From Actinomycetes bacterium (GTDB lineage Bacteria > Actinomycetota > Acidimicrobiia > Acidimicrobiales > RAAP-2): 57,566 nt of DNA. The position numbers and the translations under genes are program-made. Positions 32,777 through 41,577 of this stretch are shown piece by piece. The DNA is taken from NCBI GenBank assembly GCA_021791145.1, contig JAJYXE010000022.1, positions 1 to 57,566 on the forward strand, written 5' to 3'. Position 1 is the first letter of the stretch. Each line of letters starts with the position of its first letter. Under the pieces are notes generated by a model. It searched no databases and was not told the origin of the DNA. It worked only from the letters and a program-made list of their open reading frames with translations.

Positions 32777-33715
32777 GTGTCAGCACGTTCACGCGACCTG
32801 CCCCGCCGATCCTGCCTCTCCACGCCTGGCGCGACGGAAAAGTTCCTCGCCAAGGCGCCGACGGTGCCCGCGGACATGACGTTCCTCGATCTCGAGGACT
32901 CGGTCGCTCCGCTCGAGAAGGTCCCCGCGCGAAGGAAGGTGGTCGACGCGATCCGAGATCTCACTTGGGACGATCGCGTCCTTTGCGTCCGGGTGAACGC
33001 ATGGGACACCGAGTGGACCTACGGCGATGTCATCGACGTGGTGGGCAACGCGGGCGAGCGTCTCGACGAGGTCATGCTGCCGAAGGTCGAGACCGCCGCC
33101 GAGGTCGTGGCGCTCGACCTGCTGCTGACCCAGGTCGAGAAGAACTGTGGGCTGCCGGTCGGCCATGTCGGGATCGAGGCGCAGATCGAGACCACCCGCG
33201 GCCTCATCAACGTCGAAGAGATCTGCGCGGCGTCGGCTCGCCTCGAGACGATCATCTTCGGTCCGGCGGACTTCGCAGCGTCGATGGAGATGCCGGTGCT
33301 CACCGGAGGCGTCGCCATTCCCGAGTACCCGGGCGACCACTTCCATTATGTGTTCTCGAAGATCCTCATGGCGGGACGCGCGAACGGGCTGCAGGTGATC
33401 GACGGGCCGTACCTCTACGTGCGCGACCTCGACGGCCTGAGGCAGTTCTCGCAGCGGACGAGGGTCCTCGGGTACGACGGCAAGTGGGCGCTCACGCCCG
33501 ACCAGGCAGCCGTGCTCAACGAGGTGTACTCGCCGACCCAAGCGCAGTTCGACCGCGCCTGGGACATCTTGGAGGCCTACCGCAGGGCGACCGAGGAGGA
33601 GCGGAAGGGTGCGGTGATGTTTGGCGACGAGATGATCGACGAGGCGAGCCGCAAGATGGCGCACAAGTTCGTGGCGCGTGGCGAGCGTGCCGGGCTGCGT
33701 CGGTCTGCCCCCTGA
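32777..33715 (+). CDS. HpcH/HpaI-CitE family CoA-ester lyase (malyl/methylmalyl/citramalyl-CoA type)
   Basis: The 312-residue TIM-barrel lyase has LPRRSCLSTPGATEKFLAKA, DMTFLDLEDSVAPLEK (metal-binding Asp/Glu), RVNAWDTEWTYGD, MLPKVETAAEV, IEAQIETTRGLINVEEI and FGPADFAASM. These fit beta-methylmalyl-CoA/malyl-CoA or citramalyl-CoA lyases better than citrate lyase, which would need alpha and gamma subunits absent here. It lies convergent to methylsuccinyl-CoA dehydrogenase, and both enzymes can serve the ethylmalonyl-CoA route. Start GTG 32777, 2 bp after the hydrolase gene. Confidence 0.85.
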   Translation: MSARSRDLPRRSCLSTPGATEKFLAKAPTVPADMTFLDLEDSVAPLEKVPARRKVVDAIRDLTWDDRVLCVRVNAWDTEWTYGDVIDVVGNAGERLDEVMLPKVETAAEVVALDLLLTQVEKNCGLPVGHVGIEAQIETTRGLINVEEICAASARLETIIFGPADFAASMEMPVLTGGVAIPEYPGDHFHYVFSKILMAGRANGLQVIDGPYLYVRDLDGLRQFSQRTRVLGYDGKWALTPDQAAVLNEVYSPTQAQFDRAWDILEAYRRATEEERKGAVMFGDEMIDEASRKMAHKFVARGERAGLRRSAP

Positions 33716-33725
33716 CCCCGAGCGT

Positions 33726-33797
33726 GCCGGCTCCGGGGGCACCCCGCCAGCCGGCTCCGAGCGCACCCCGCCAGCCGGCTCCGAGCGCTCCCCGCCA
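33726..33797. repeat. 24-bp intergenic tandem array between convergent genes
   Basis: Three copies of a 24-bp unit start at 33726, 33750 and 33774, each containing GCCGGCTCCG. It begins 10 bp after the lyase stop codon. Confidence 0.88.
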
Positions 33798-33826
33798 GCG
33801 GCTCGACAATGATCCGCAGTGATCAG

Positions 33827-35407
33827 TCACTCCGAGCGCAGACCCTCGACCAGGCGCCTCGCGATCACCTTCAGCGCGAGAGTCTCGTCCGCGCCTTCGA
33901 AGATCGACAGCACCCGGGCGTCCACGAAGTAGCGGCTCACCGGGTACTCCTCGGCGTAGCCCATCGCACCGTGGATTTGCATGGCCTCGCGGGTCACCCA
34001 CTCGGCCGCGCCGCACGCGTACGCCTTGGCCATCGACGCCTCGAGGGCACCCTCGCCCTTCGCCATGAGTCGCGCGACTTTGAAGGTGAATTGCCGGGCG
34101 GCCTGGATGACCACGGCCATGCGTGCGAGCTTCACCCTCGTCAGCTGGTAGTCGGAGATCGGCACGCCGAAGACCTTCCGCTCGCGCGCGTAGGAGGTTG
34201 CAGCCTCGTAGGCGGCCTGCATGACGCCGATGGCGCGGGCCGCGGTTTGGAGGCGTCCGTTCTCGAAGCCCTGCATCTGCAGGTAGAACCCCTTCCCGAG
34301 GCCGTCGTCCTCGCCGACGAGGTTCTCTCGGGGGACCAGCCAATTCTCGAAGGCGAGCTCATAGGAGTGCATGCCCCGATAGCCGATGGTGTCGATCGGG
34401 CGTCCCTCCAGCTTCCCGCCTCCGCGCTGGTGCAGCACGAACCCCTTCCCTGTCGACGGCTCCTTGTCGACGACGAAGAGCGAGAGGCCCCGATGCCCTC
34501 TCGAGCGATCGGGGTCAGTCCGTGCGAGCAGCATGAGGACGTCGGCTCGAGCTGCGAAGGTGCACCACGTCTTCACGCCGTTCACCAGCCAGCCGTCTCG
34601 TCCGGGCGATGCGGACGTGACGATTCCGGCGACGTCCGAGCCGTAGTCCGGCTCGGTGACTGCGACCGCCGCGAGCAGCTCGCCGCTCGCCAGCCTCGGC
34701 AGCCAACGGTGCTTCTGTGCTTCGGTCCCGCCGCGCACGAGGGCCCGAGTGAGGATCTCTGGCCTCGTGATGAGCGATCCGCCGATGCCCAGCGAACCCC
34801 AGGACAGCTCCTCGGTCGCCACGACCATCCCCATGTAGTCGCTCTCTCCTCCCGACGCGAAGCCCCCGTACGCCTCGGGCACAGAGAGCCCGAACCCGCC
34901 GAGCTCCGCCAGGCCCGTGACGATCGACTCGGGGATGTCCGCGTTGGTCCGGTGGACGTGCTCGGCGTGGGGACGGATCTCGTTCTGTGCGAAGCGGTGA
35001 AAGGTCTCTCGAGCGAGCTCGAGCTCCTCTGGGAGGTGGCGAGGACCCGCCTCGCTCCAGAGCTGCGCGAGTCTGTCCGGATCGCGGTGACGGGCGACGA
35101 AGGCGTCGGCAGGGCGGAGCAGGTCCGGCCCGGCTGTCCAGGATGCGGACCGCCCGGAGATCTTGCCCTGGAGGTCCGCGACGACGTCCGCCACGAACGC
35201 GCACGCAAGGCGCGCTTCGACCTCTCCGTGCTTCCCGTAGTCGAGCGCGGCCCGGCCGGTGGCGAGCGCCGCGGCGGCATGAGCGACGTCGTACGCGAGG
35301 ACCTGCGACACGTCGGCACCCGTGCGCGCGATGCTCACGACCCCGCGACGGATGACCTCGTCTGCGCACGCGAGTGCTTCGCTCGCCTGCTCGAGGTCCA
35401 TCGTCAC
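33827..35407 (-). CDS. mcd: (2S)-methylsuccinyl-CoA dehydrogenase
   Basis: The 526-residue acyl-CoA dehydrogenase carries the extra N-terminal domain of methylsuccinyl-CoA dehydrogenase (DVSQVLAYDVAHAAAALATG, VEARLACAFVADVVADL) before the catalytic core (RFAQNEIRPHAEHVHRTNADIPE, FGLSVPEAYGGFASGGESDY, AVTEPDYGSDVAG, YPVSRYFVDARVLSIFEGADE). Ordinary members are about 380 residues. This enzyme oxidises methylsuccinyl-CoA to mesaconyl-CoA in the ethylmalonyl-CoA pathway. No crotonyl-CoA carboxylase/reductase lies in the window. GTG 35407 or ATG 35401 may be used. The methyltransferase gene ends 6 bp upstream. Confidence 0.87.
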   Translation of the reverse strand: MTMDLEQASEALACADEVIRRGVVSIARTGADVSQVLAYDVAHAAAALATGRAALDYGKHGEVEARLACAFVADVVADLQGKISGRSASWTAGPDLLRPADAFVARHRDPDRLAQLWSEAGPRHLPEELELARETFHRFAQNEIRPHAEHVHRTNADIPESIVTGLAELGGFGLSVPEAYGGFASGGESDYMGMVVATEELSWGSLGIGGSLITRPEILTRALVRGGTEAQKHRWLPRLASGELLAAVAVTEPDYGSDVAGIVTSASPGRDGWLVNGVKTWCTFAARADVLMLLARTDPDRSRGHRGLSLFVVDKEPSTGKGFVLHQRGGGKLEGRPIDTIGYRGMHSYELAFENWLVPRENLVGEDDGLGKGFYLQMQGFENGRLQTAARAIGVMQAAYEAATSYARERKVFGVPISDYQLTRVKLARMAVVIQAARQFTFKVARLMAKGEGALEASMAKAYACGAAEWVTREAMQIHGAMGYAEEYPVSRYFVDARVLSIFEGADETLALKVIARRLVEGLRSE

Positions 35408-35413
35408 GGCACG

Positions 35414-36046
35414 CTACCCGCGTCGGCGCGCGAGGACGGTGACGAGTGGGGGGAGCACGATCGGGTCGTCGCCGGGATCCACCTCGGTGAGCTCGTGGAG
35501 ATAGGACGCGACGGGGCCGGGCCCGGCGCCCGCGGGTGCCTCTGCCCACGCGTCTTCGAGCACGAGCCCTGCTCGGCGTACGAGGGCGGGGAGCAGGGCG
35601 CCCACATCAGGGTGGGGCACGTCGGGCATCGACAGCGCTCGACCGGCGACCCGCCCTGCAGAGGTGACCGGCTCTTGTGCCACCACCCAGCCCTGAGGCC
35701 TGACCGCAGTGGCCAGCTGGACGACGACGGCCAGCGGGTCGTGGACGTGGAGCAGGAGGAAACGGCAGAAGGCGAGATCGACGGGCTCAGGGAGGCGCAG
35801 GTCCTCAGCCCGTTGCGTGATCGCCAGCACCTGGGAGTGCGCCGCTGACGCGCGTGCAGTCTCGTCCCGGGCGATCGGGTCACGGTCGACCGCGTAGACG
35901 CGACCTTCGGGGCCCACGATCTCGGCTAGCGCCACAGCCACGTCACCCGCTCCTGCACCGACGTCGGCGACCCGCCATCCTGCGGTCACCCCGAGGCGCT
36001 CCAGCGCCGTGGCGAGCGGGCGACGGTAGACGTCATCACGGAGCAT
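35414..36046 (-). CDS. Class I SAM-dependent methyltransferase
   Basis: A 210-residue protein with VADVGAGAGDVAVALAEIVG (SAM motif I), VYAVDRDPIARDE (motif II) and LAFCRFLLLHVHDPL (motif IV), like UbiE-type small-molecule methyltransferases. Substrate unknown. The ATG at 36046 has GAGGA seven bases upstream. It is co-directional with the dehydrogenase gene, 6 bp ahead of it, so the two are probably co-transcribed. Confidence 0.8.
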   Translation of the reverse strand: MLRDDVYRRPLATALERLGVTAGWRVADVGAGAGDVAVALAEIVGPEGRVYAVDRDPIARDETARASAAHSQVLAITQRAEDLRLPEPVDLAFCRFLLLHVHDPLAVVVQLATAVRPQGWVVAQEPVTSAGRVAGRALSMPDVPHPDVGALLPALVRRAGLVLEDAWAEAPAGAGPGPVASYLHELTEVDPGDDPIVLPPLVTVLARRRG

Positions 36047-36084
36047 CGACCCATCCTCGCGCCGCGCCGGTAGCCTCGAGCGGT

Positions 36085-36519
36085 GTGAGGGTCACCATGA
36101 TGCTGTGCGACGCCGCGCAGGTCGCGGACGGGAAGCTCTACATCCTCGGTGGGGGGTGGTCGATGACCGGACCCGACCCGGTGCCGTCCGCGATCGCCCT
36201 CAAGATCGAAGTCGACTGGAACGAGGCCGACCGCGCCCACCACTGGGAACTGTTCCTCGAGGACGCAGATGGCCGCCCCGTCCTCGTCGAGACCCCTGAC
36301 GGCGCGCAGCCCGTCGAGGTACGAGGAGAGTTCACCGTCACGCAGCCTCCATCGGTTCCCGAAGGGTCACCGATCGACGTCACGCTGGCGGTCAACATGG
36401 GCCCGATCCCCCTGCCCCCGGACGCTCGGTACACGTGGCGGCTCACCGTCGACGGCGAGGCGCTGCCGGGTGCGGATCTCAGGTTCACGACCCGGCCGCG
36501 ACCATCACCCGCCGAGTAG
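36085..36519 (+). CDS. DUF6941-type conserved protein
   Basis: A 144-residue protein starting VRVTMMLCDAAQVADGKLYILGGGW, a pattern of a widespread uncharacterised actinobacterial family (DUF6941). It is predicted as a beta-rich single domain with no signal or membrane segment. GTG 36085 is preceded by TAGCCT eight bases upstream and no ribosome site, suggesting leaderless expression. Divergent from the methyltransferase gene, 38 bp apart. Confidence 0.7.
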   Translation: MRVTMMLCDAAQVADGKLYILGGGWSMTGPDPVPSAIALKIEVDWNEADRAHHWELFLEDADGRPVLVETPDGAQPVEVRGEFTVTQPPSVPEGSPIDVTLAVNMGPIPLPPDARYTWRLTVDGEALPGADLRFTTRPRPSPAE

Positions 36520-36575
36520 GCGAGTAGGCGAGCGTCGAGGCCGCCGGTCCCTGCGTGCCGGGCCGGCTCCGTACG

Positions 36576-38297
36576 TCAAATCGGCCTTCCCCCTTTGCAC
36601 CAGGCGTTCGCCGGGAGGCCCTTGCACGGGTTGGGTATCGAGCGGAGCCCCTTGGGCAGGGGATGCAGGATGACGCTCGACGGGGAGGGCTTGGGGTACG
36701 CGGCGCCCTTCGGGCACAGCCCGAATCCGGTGTCGCACTCCACTTGGCCCAGGAGCGGACCGCCGGTGTTGGCGGCGGCAGTCAGCGGGCCGCAGTGCCG
36801 CTGGGCCTTCTCCAGGTTGGCCGGCCAGCCCCCGTCCGGCGCCTTGTTCCCTGCATAGCAATTGGCAGGCTCGTGGCCGAACAGGGTGATCTGCCCGTAG
36901 TCCCCGTTCGTGGGGTTCTTCCAGTACCCGTCGTGCGAGAAGCTGTTGCGGAGGAGCGCGTCGCCCTCGGGGTCGTAGACACAGCCGAACCCGGTCACCT
37001 CGTGGCCTCCACTTCCTGCGCAGGTGACGCCCGGGAAGGGCTTGTCCTTGTCGGGGAAGGGAACGAACAGGATGCCCCAGGCCGCATTGCCCCTGAAGGT
37101 GTTGTCCATGACCGTGTCGTTCCGGCCGCCCGACACCGTCATCCCCGTGCCGACGGGCCCTGCGCTCGCGTAGCCTCCCGGAGCGATCGGGGCGTGGGCG
37201 TCGTTGTTGTCCTCGACGAGGTTGTGCATGAACACCCAGCACGAGCGCGTGTGGGTGAGCGGGCTCTTCGCGTGGCCCGGGCAGTCGCCATTCTGGGGCG
37301 GGGGCGGGTCGCTGTAGATCTGCGTGTTCGTGTCGAAGCCGTCCTGGTTGTGGTCGAAGCGGGAATGCTCGATCACGACCGCACCCCCCGAGTTCGTCCC
37401 GGAGTACCCGAGGGCGTTGTACTCCATCCAGGCGTGCGTCACCGTCACGTCGCAGACCTGCTGGCAGGCGCCGACGTACATCCCCGAGTCGTCGAAGTTG
37501 GAACCGTAGATGTTGGACCAACCTGCCGGGCCGGCAGCGCTGTTCGCGAAGATCCCGTAGGTCGGCGCCACTGTCGCATTCCCGTAGTAGGTGGTCGTCG
37601 CGGTGAGGTATGTGCCCCAGTAGCGCCTGAGCCCGATCGTGCCGCTCTCGGATCCGCCGTTCCACCAGATGCCGTTCCCCGAAGGGCCCTTGCCCGCGAG
37701 GAAGTTGCACACGGTCAAATTCTGCACGGTGACTGTGTCAGCCCGGAACACGACGATTCCGTTCGTCCCGTAGTTGCCGCCGCTCGGGTCCGGCGGCCCA
37801 TCGACTTGCGCTGTCGGGGACGGGTCGCAGGCGGGAGAACCCACCTTCGTCCCGTCGACGATCACCGACGAGCGGTTCATGCCTCTGATCGTCAGCCGGG
37901 GGGTCGTCACGAGGACCGCGCCGAAGTCGCCGAGTGCTGCTTGCTCCGGGGTCGGCGGGTGGGCAAGGTCGTCGGCTGTGTGATAGTCCCCCGGCCCGAT
38001 GAGGACGGTGTCACCAGGCTTTGCGACGTCCACCGCTGCTTGGATGCTGGTGTACTGCCCGCGGCGGCCGTCAAAGGTGCCCACGAGCAGCACCCGACCG
38101 TGGCGCGCGGCTACGGGCGCGGCCTGACGCGCGGCCTGGTCGGATGCTGCTGCGGCACGGTTGATCCCGCCGAAGGCGCCCCGGGGGAGAGCTCCGCCAG
38201 CCGTCCCGGCGAGCAGGCCTGCGACGAGCACGCCCGCAGCCCCCAACGCTCGCAGGCCGCCCCTTCGATGCCGACGTGGATCCCGGCGTACGCTCAT
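36576..38297 (-). CDS. Secreted right-handed beta-helix protein
   Basis: The 573-residue product has a basic, Arg-rich export signal (VRRDPRRHRRGGLRALGAAGVLVAGLLAG). Parallel beta-helix repeats follow from about residue 70 (YTSIQAAVDVAKPGDTVLIGPGDYH, LTIRGMNRSSVIVDG, NGIVVFRADTVTVQNLTVCNF). Cys-pairs and Gly/Asn turns are frequent. Such folds bind or cleave polysaccharides, but no lyase active site was recognised. The ATG at 38297 has GGAG six bases upstream; a GTG at 38333 is possible. It lies divergent to the MaoC gene. Confidence 0.77.
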   Translation of the reverse strand: MSVRRDPRRHRRGGLRALGAAGVLVAGLLAGTAGGALPRGAFGGINRAAAASDQAARQAAPVAARHGRVLLVGTFDGRRGQYTSIQAAVDVAKPGDTVLIGPGDYHTADDLAHPPTPEQAALGDFGAVLVTTPRLTIRGMNRSSVIVDGTKVGSPACDPSPTAQVDGPPDPSGGNYGTNGIVVFRADTVTVQNLTVCNFLAGKGPSGNGIWWNGGSESGTIGLRRYWGTYLTATTTYYGNATVAPTYGIFANSAAGPAGWSNIYGSNFDDSGMYVGACQQVCDVTVTHAWMEYNALGYSGTNSGGAVVIEHSRFDHNQDGFDTNTQIYSDPPPPQNGDCPGHAKSPLTHTRSCWVFMHNLVEDNNDAHAPIAPGGYASAGPVGTGMTVSGGRNDTVMDNTFRGNAAWGILFVPFPDKDKPFPGVTCAGSGGHEVTGFGCVYDPEGDALLRNSFSHDGYWKNPTNGDYGQITLFGHEPANCYAGNKAPDGGWPANLEKAQRHCGPLTAAANTGGPLLGQVECDTGFGLCPKGAAYPKPSPSSVILHPLPKGLRSIPNPCKGLPANAWCKGGRPI

Positions 38298-38431
38298 CGC
38301 TTCTCCGACGTCCCCCGCTTGCAGGTCGGTCACTTGGACGCAGGCACCGTAACAGCCTGGACGAAAGGCTGTTGGACGCCGCGCCCGGCGACAGGCTGGA
38401 CGTTGCGAAGCCGACGTACTACACCCGGAGA

Positions 38432-38944
38432 ATGACCATCTACGACCGGCCGTTCGGCCGCTACTTCGAGGACTTCGTCGTCGGGGACGTCTACCGGCAC
38501 TGGCCCGGCAAGACGATCACCGAGTCCGACGACCACCTCTTCTGCATGCTGACGATGAACCATCACCCGCTCCACACGAACGCGTGGTTCGCGGAGCACG
38601 AGACCGTTCACGGGCGCAACGTCGTCGTCGGAAACCTCGTCTACTCGCTCGCGCTCGGCATGAGCGTCCCTGACGTGAGCGGCTCTGCGATCGCGAACCT
38701 GGAGGTCGAGTCGCTCGTCCACCGGAACCCGACGTTCCACGGCGACACGATCTACGCGGAGACGAGGGTGGTCGACGCGGTGGAGTCGAAGTCGAAGCAC
38801 GACCGAGGGGTCGTGACCGTGGAGACCAAGGCGTTCAACCAGCACGGTGAGGAGGTGTGCGCCTTCCGACGCAAGGTCATGGTCTGGAAGCGCGCGGCGG
38901 CCCCGGAGCGGCGGCGCCCGTATGCCGACGACGTCTGGAGCTGA
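38432..38944 (+). CDS. MaoC-family acyl-CoA dehydratase/hydratase
   Basis: The 170-residue hot-dog-fold protein starts GRYFEDFVVGDVYRHWPGKTITESDDHLFCMLTMNHHPLHTN, with the hydratase Asp/His region, and later VVGNLVYSLALGMSV. Relatives in actinobacteria often lie beside CitE-like lyases and acyl-CoA dehydrogenases and are thought to hydrate mesaconyl- or itaconyl-CoA-type substrates. A CitE-like lyase and methylsuccinyl-CoA dehydrogenase are 5 kb away. The authentic two-domain mesaconyl-CoA hydratase is about twice as long. The GGAG before the ATG is close (one base). Confidence 0.8.
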   Translation: MTIYDRPFGRYFEDFVVGDVYRHWPGKTITESDDHLFCMLTMNHHPLHTNAWFAEHETVHGRNVVVGNLVYSLALGMSVPDVSGSAIANLEVESLVHRNPTFHGDTIYAETRVVDAVESKSKHDRGVVTVETKAFNQHGEEVCAFRRKVMVWKRAAAPERRRPYADDVWS

Positions 38945-39941
38945 GCCGGCCGGACCCGCCCGGACCGCCGGCCCCCGGACCGCCGGCCCCCGGACCGCCG
39001 GCCCCCGGACCGCCGGCCCCGCCCTCGGTTCGCCGCCCGAACCGACCGCGCGCGAGCTCGCCACGGTGCGCCGTCTGGTGCTGCGGTCGTCGACGAGCCT
39101 GTGGAGAGACCTTCCGTGGCGCTCGACGCGAGACCCCTGGTCCGTGCTCGTGAGCGAGGTGATGCTCCAGCAGACGCAGGCTTCCCGGGTCGTCGAGCCG
39201 TTCACCCGGTTCGTCGCGCGCTTTCCGACGGTCGCCGAGTGCGCCGTGGCGAGCGTGGGGGAAGTGGTCCGTGCGTGGGCGGGGCTTGGGTACAACCGCA
39301 GGGCGCTCAACCTCCACAGGGCGGCTGTGCTCGTCGTCGACCGTCACGCGGGGCGGGTGCCCGATCAGCTCGATGACCTGCTCCGGCTTCCTGGCGTCGG
39401 CCCCTACACGGCAAGAGCCGTTCTCGCCCTCGCGTACGGGCGTCGGATCGGCGTGGTCGACACCAACGTGTCCAGGGTGTTGTCACGAGCCGTCGTCGGT
39501 CACAAGCTCGAGCCCCAAGATGCGCAGCGCCTCGCGGACCGTCTTGTTCCGGCACGGAACCCCTGGTTGTTCACCCAGGCGCTCTTCGACCTCGGGGCAC
39601 GCTGCTGCACGGCGCACGCTCCCCGCTGCGGAAGCTGCCCGCTCGCTTCGCGGTGCCGGTGGGCAGAGGCGGAGGCCGCCGAACCGGCGAACAGCGCCTG
39701 CAAGGGCACAGCGTCCGGCGATCCGGCGCGCGCCGTCCGTCGACAGCCCCCATTCGCAGGCTCCGACCGCGAGGGACGCGGGAGGCTCGTCGGGGTCCTG
39801 CGCAGCTCCTCGATCGCCCCGGACCGGCTGGCGGCCGCCGCAGGATGGCCCGGTGACGAGGCCCGTGCGCGTCGCATCGCTGAGGACCTCGTCTCCGAGG
39901 GGCTCGCGTGCTGGCGCGGGGGGGAGCTCGCCCTCAGATGA
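38922..39941 (+). CDS. mutY: A/G-specific adenine DNA glycosylase
   Basis: The 339-residue enzyme has SEVMLQQTQASRV (catalytic Glu79), the helix-hairpin-helix LPGVGPYTARAVLALA, VVDTNVSRV (Asp180) and a 4Fe-4S loop C229-x6-C236-x2-C239-x5-C245. It removes adenine mispaired with 8-oxoguanine. The long NUDIX-like C-terminal domain is missing or reduced, as in short actinobacterial forms. Residues 12-35 are a 15-bp-repeat extension (AGPRT). ATG 38922 overlaps the MaoC gene by 23 bp; a start after the repeats, such as GTG near 39066, cannot be excluded. Confidence 0.87.
   Translation: MPTTSGAEPAGPARTAGPRTAGPRTAGPRTAGPALGSPPEPTARELATVRRLVLRSSTSLWRDLPWRSTRDPWSVLVSEVMLQQTQASRVVEPFTRFVARFPTVAECAVASVGEVVRAWAGLGYNRRALNLHRAAVLVVDRHAGRVPDQLDDLLRLPGVGPYTARAVLALAYGRRIGVVDTNVSRVLSRAVVGHKLEPQDAQRLADRLVPARNPWLFTQALFDLGARCCTAHAPRCGSCPLASRCRWAEAEAAEPANSACKGTASGDPARAVRRQPPFAGSDREGRGRLVGVLRSSSIAPDRLAAAAGWPGDEARARRIAEDLVSEGLACWRGGELALR
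38961..39020 (+). repeat. 15-bp tandem array at the MutY N-terminus
   Basis: Four copies of CGGACCGCCGGCCCC. It begins 17 bp after the MaoC stop codon and encodes AGPRT repeats if the ATG at 38922 is used. The period is a multiple of three, which favours translation through it. Confidence 0.92.
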
Positions 39942-39996
39942 TGAGATGAGCCGGCGCGGCATGGAGCGGGCACCGAGACCGGGTTACGGTGTCTCG

Positions 39997-40860
39997 ATGC
40001 GCGTCAGCTTCTTCGGAGTGCGAGGTTCGTGCCCGTGCGCCGGGGCGGACTATTGCGGCGTCGGCGGGAACACCTCGTGCGTTCTCGTGTCGGTCGACGG
40101 CGAGCCACCTCTCGTCCTCGACCTCGGCACGGGCCTCCGAGCCCTCGGGGAGACTCTCCAGGCGGCGGGCCAGCACGATCGGCCGCTCCGGGTCAACGCG
40201 CTGGTCACCCATCTGCACTTCGACCACATCCTCGGACTGCCGTTCTTCGCGCCGCTGCACGAGCCCGGCGCCCATCTCACCTTGTACGGCCCGAGCCAGC
40301 AGGGTGAGCTTCTCCGCACAGCGCTCGAGCGGGCCGTCGAGCCGCCTTTCTTCCCGGTAAAGATGGTGGAGTTCGGAGGGGAGCTCGACGTACGAGAGCT
40401 TTCGGCTGAGGCTGGCGCGCAGGACGGAGCACGGCTCGGGCTCGGCCGGATCAGCGTCTCGGCGAGAACCGTCCCGCACCCGGGCAACACGCTCGGGTTC
40501 CGGATCGAAGCCGAGGGGCGCGTCCTCGTGTACGTTCCCGACCACCAGGCACCCGCTGATCGTTCGACGGTGCCCGACGCCCTCCGATCACTGTGCCAAG
40601 GCGCCGACCTCTTGCTCCACGACGCGCAGTACTCCGACGAGGAGTTCGAGACGAAGCCCGATTGGGGACATTCGACCGTGGGCTACGCGGTCAAGGTGGC
40701 AGCGGAGTGCGGAGTGAAGCGCCTCTACCTCTTCCATCACGACCCTTCCCATTCCGACAGCGACGTCGCCGAGCTCGCCAGTGTGGCGCGGCGCCACCCC
40801 GATGCTGGGCGACTTGGGGAGATCGCCGTCGCCCAGGAGGGGGCGACCCTCGAAGTGTGA
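39997..40860 (+). CDS. Metallo-beta-lactamase-fold phosphodiesterase-like hydrolase
   Basis: The 287-residue protein has FFGVRGSCPC, GGNTSCVLV, THLHFDHILGLPFF (HxHxDH), VPHPGNTLGFRIE, YVPDH, LLHDAQY and LFHHDPSHSD. This arrangement is seen in PhnP/RNase Z-like MBL proteins and cyclic-nucleotide phosphodiesterase-type hydrolases. The ATG at 39997 lies six bases after TACGGT with no ribosome site, pointing to a leaderless mRNA. The next gene follows by 33 bp with its own TACTGT box. Confidence 0.8.
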   Translation: MRVSFFGVRGSCPCAGADYCGVGGNTSCVLVSVDGEPPLVLDLGTGLRALGETLQAAGQHDRPLRVNALVTHLHFDHILGLPFFAPLHEPGAHLTLYGPSQQGELLRTALERAVEPPFFPVKMVEFGGELDVRELSAEAGAQDGARLGLGRISVSARTVPHPGNTLGFRIEAEGRVLVYVPDHQAPADRSTVPDALRSLCQGADLLLHDAQYSDEEFETKPDWGHSTVGYAVKVAAECGVKRLYLFHHDPSHSDSDVAELASVARRHPDAGRLGEIAVAQEGATLEV

Positions 40861-40893
40861 CCGGGCCGCGCAAGGCGGGGCTACTGTGCGTCG

Positions 40894-41442
40894 GTGCCGA
40901 CGCTCCTGCAGTCAAGGATCGGGGACGTCCTCGTCGTGGTCCCCGAGGCGCACGGCGACGAGCGGGGTCGCTTCGTGGAGACCTATCGGCGACAGTGGTT
41001 TCCGCTCGGGCGCGAGATGGTGCAGGCCAACCGCTCCGAGAAGCAGGCCGGGGCTGTCGTCGGGCTCCACTATCACCTCCATCAAGCGGACTACTGGTAC
41101 GTGCTGCGCGGCCGCGCACGCGTGGTGCTCCATGACCTCAGGGAGGGCTCGCCGACCGACGGGGTGACCGAGACGATCGAGCTCGACGGCCACGAGGATC
41201 GCGGGCTCTTCATCCCGCCGGGAGTGGCGCACGGGTTCGCAGCGCTGACCGACGTCCTCTTGTGGTACCTCGTCGACGGCTACTACAACCCTGCGGACGA
41301 GCTGGGGCTGGCCTGGGACGATCCAGCTGTGGGCGCCGACTGGGCAGTGGAGGAGCCGGTGCTCTCAGCACGCGACAGGGCCAACCCGCGCCGAGCCGGC
41401 ATCTTGCCGGCATTGCGTCCGCGCCTCGGCCTGCGGACCTGA
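40894..41442 (+). CDS. dTDP-4-dehydrorhamnose 3,5-epimerase-like cupin (RmlC family)
   Basis: The 182-residue cupin has DERGRFVETYRRQWFP, VVGLHYHLHQADYWYVLRGRARVVL, FIPPGVAHGFAAL and GYYNPADELGLAWDDP, all RmlC-family features. The usual RGLHYQ becomes GLHYH. A role in deoxysugar synthesis is likely, but no other rhamnose genes are near, so a related sugar isomerase is possible. GTG 40894 lies six bases after TACTGT (40882-40887), and no ribosome site is seen. Confidence 0.8.
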   Translation: MPTLLQSRIGDVLVVVPEAHGDERGRFVETYRRQWFPLGREMVQANRSEKQAGAVVGLHYHLHQADYWYVLRGRARVVLHDLREGSPTDGVTETIELDGHEDRGLFIPPGVAHGFAALTDVLLWYLVDGYYNPADELGLAWDDPAVGADWAVEEPVLSARDRANPRRAGILPALRPRLGLRT

Positions 41443-41577
41443 GCTTCGCTTGCAGGTCCACGGGGGCGGGCTCGGCGAGCCGCTCTGGGCCCCGGAAGGC
41501 CGGTGGGGAGATGCCGTCGGGTGCTCGGGTGCGCAGACGCCGCCTGGAAGGAGAGCGCCTGTCGGGTCGAAGACGGG

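Noticed and set aside
38922..39020. A frameshift at the MaoC-MutY junction
   Set aside because: Both proteins are complete. The 23-bp overlap and the in-frame 15-bp repeats are compatible with normal translation.
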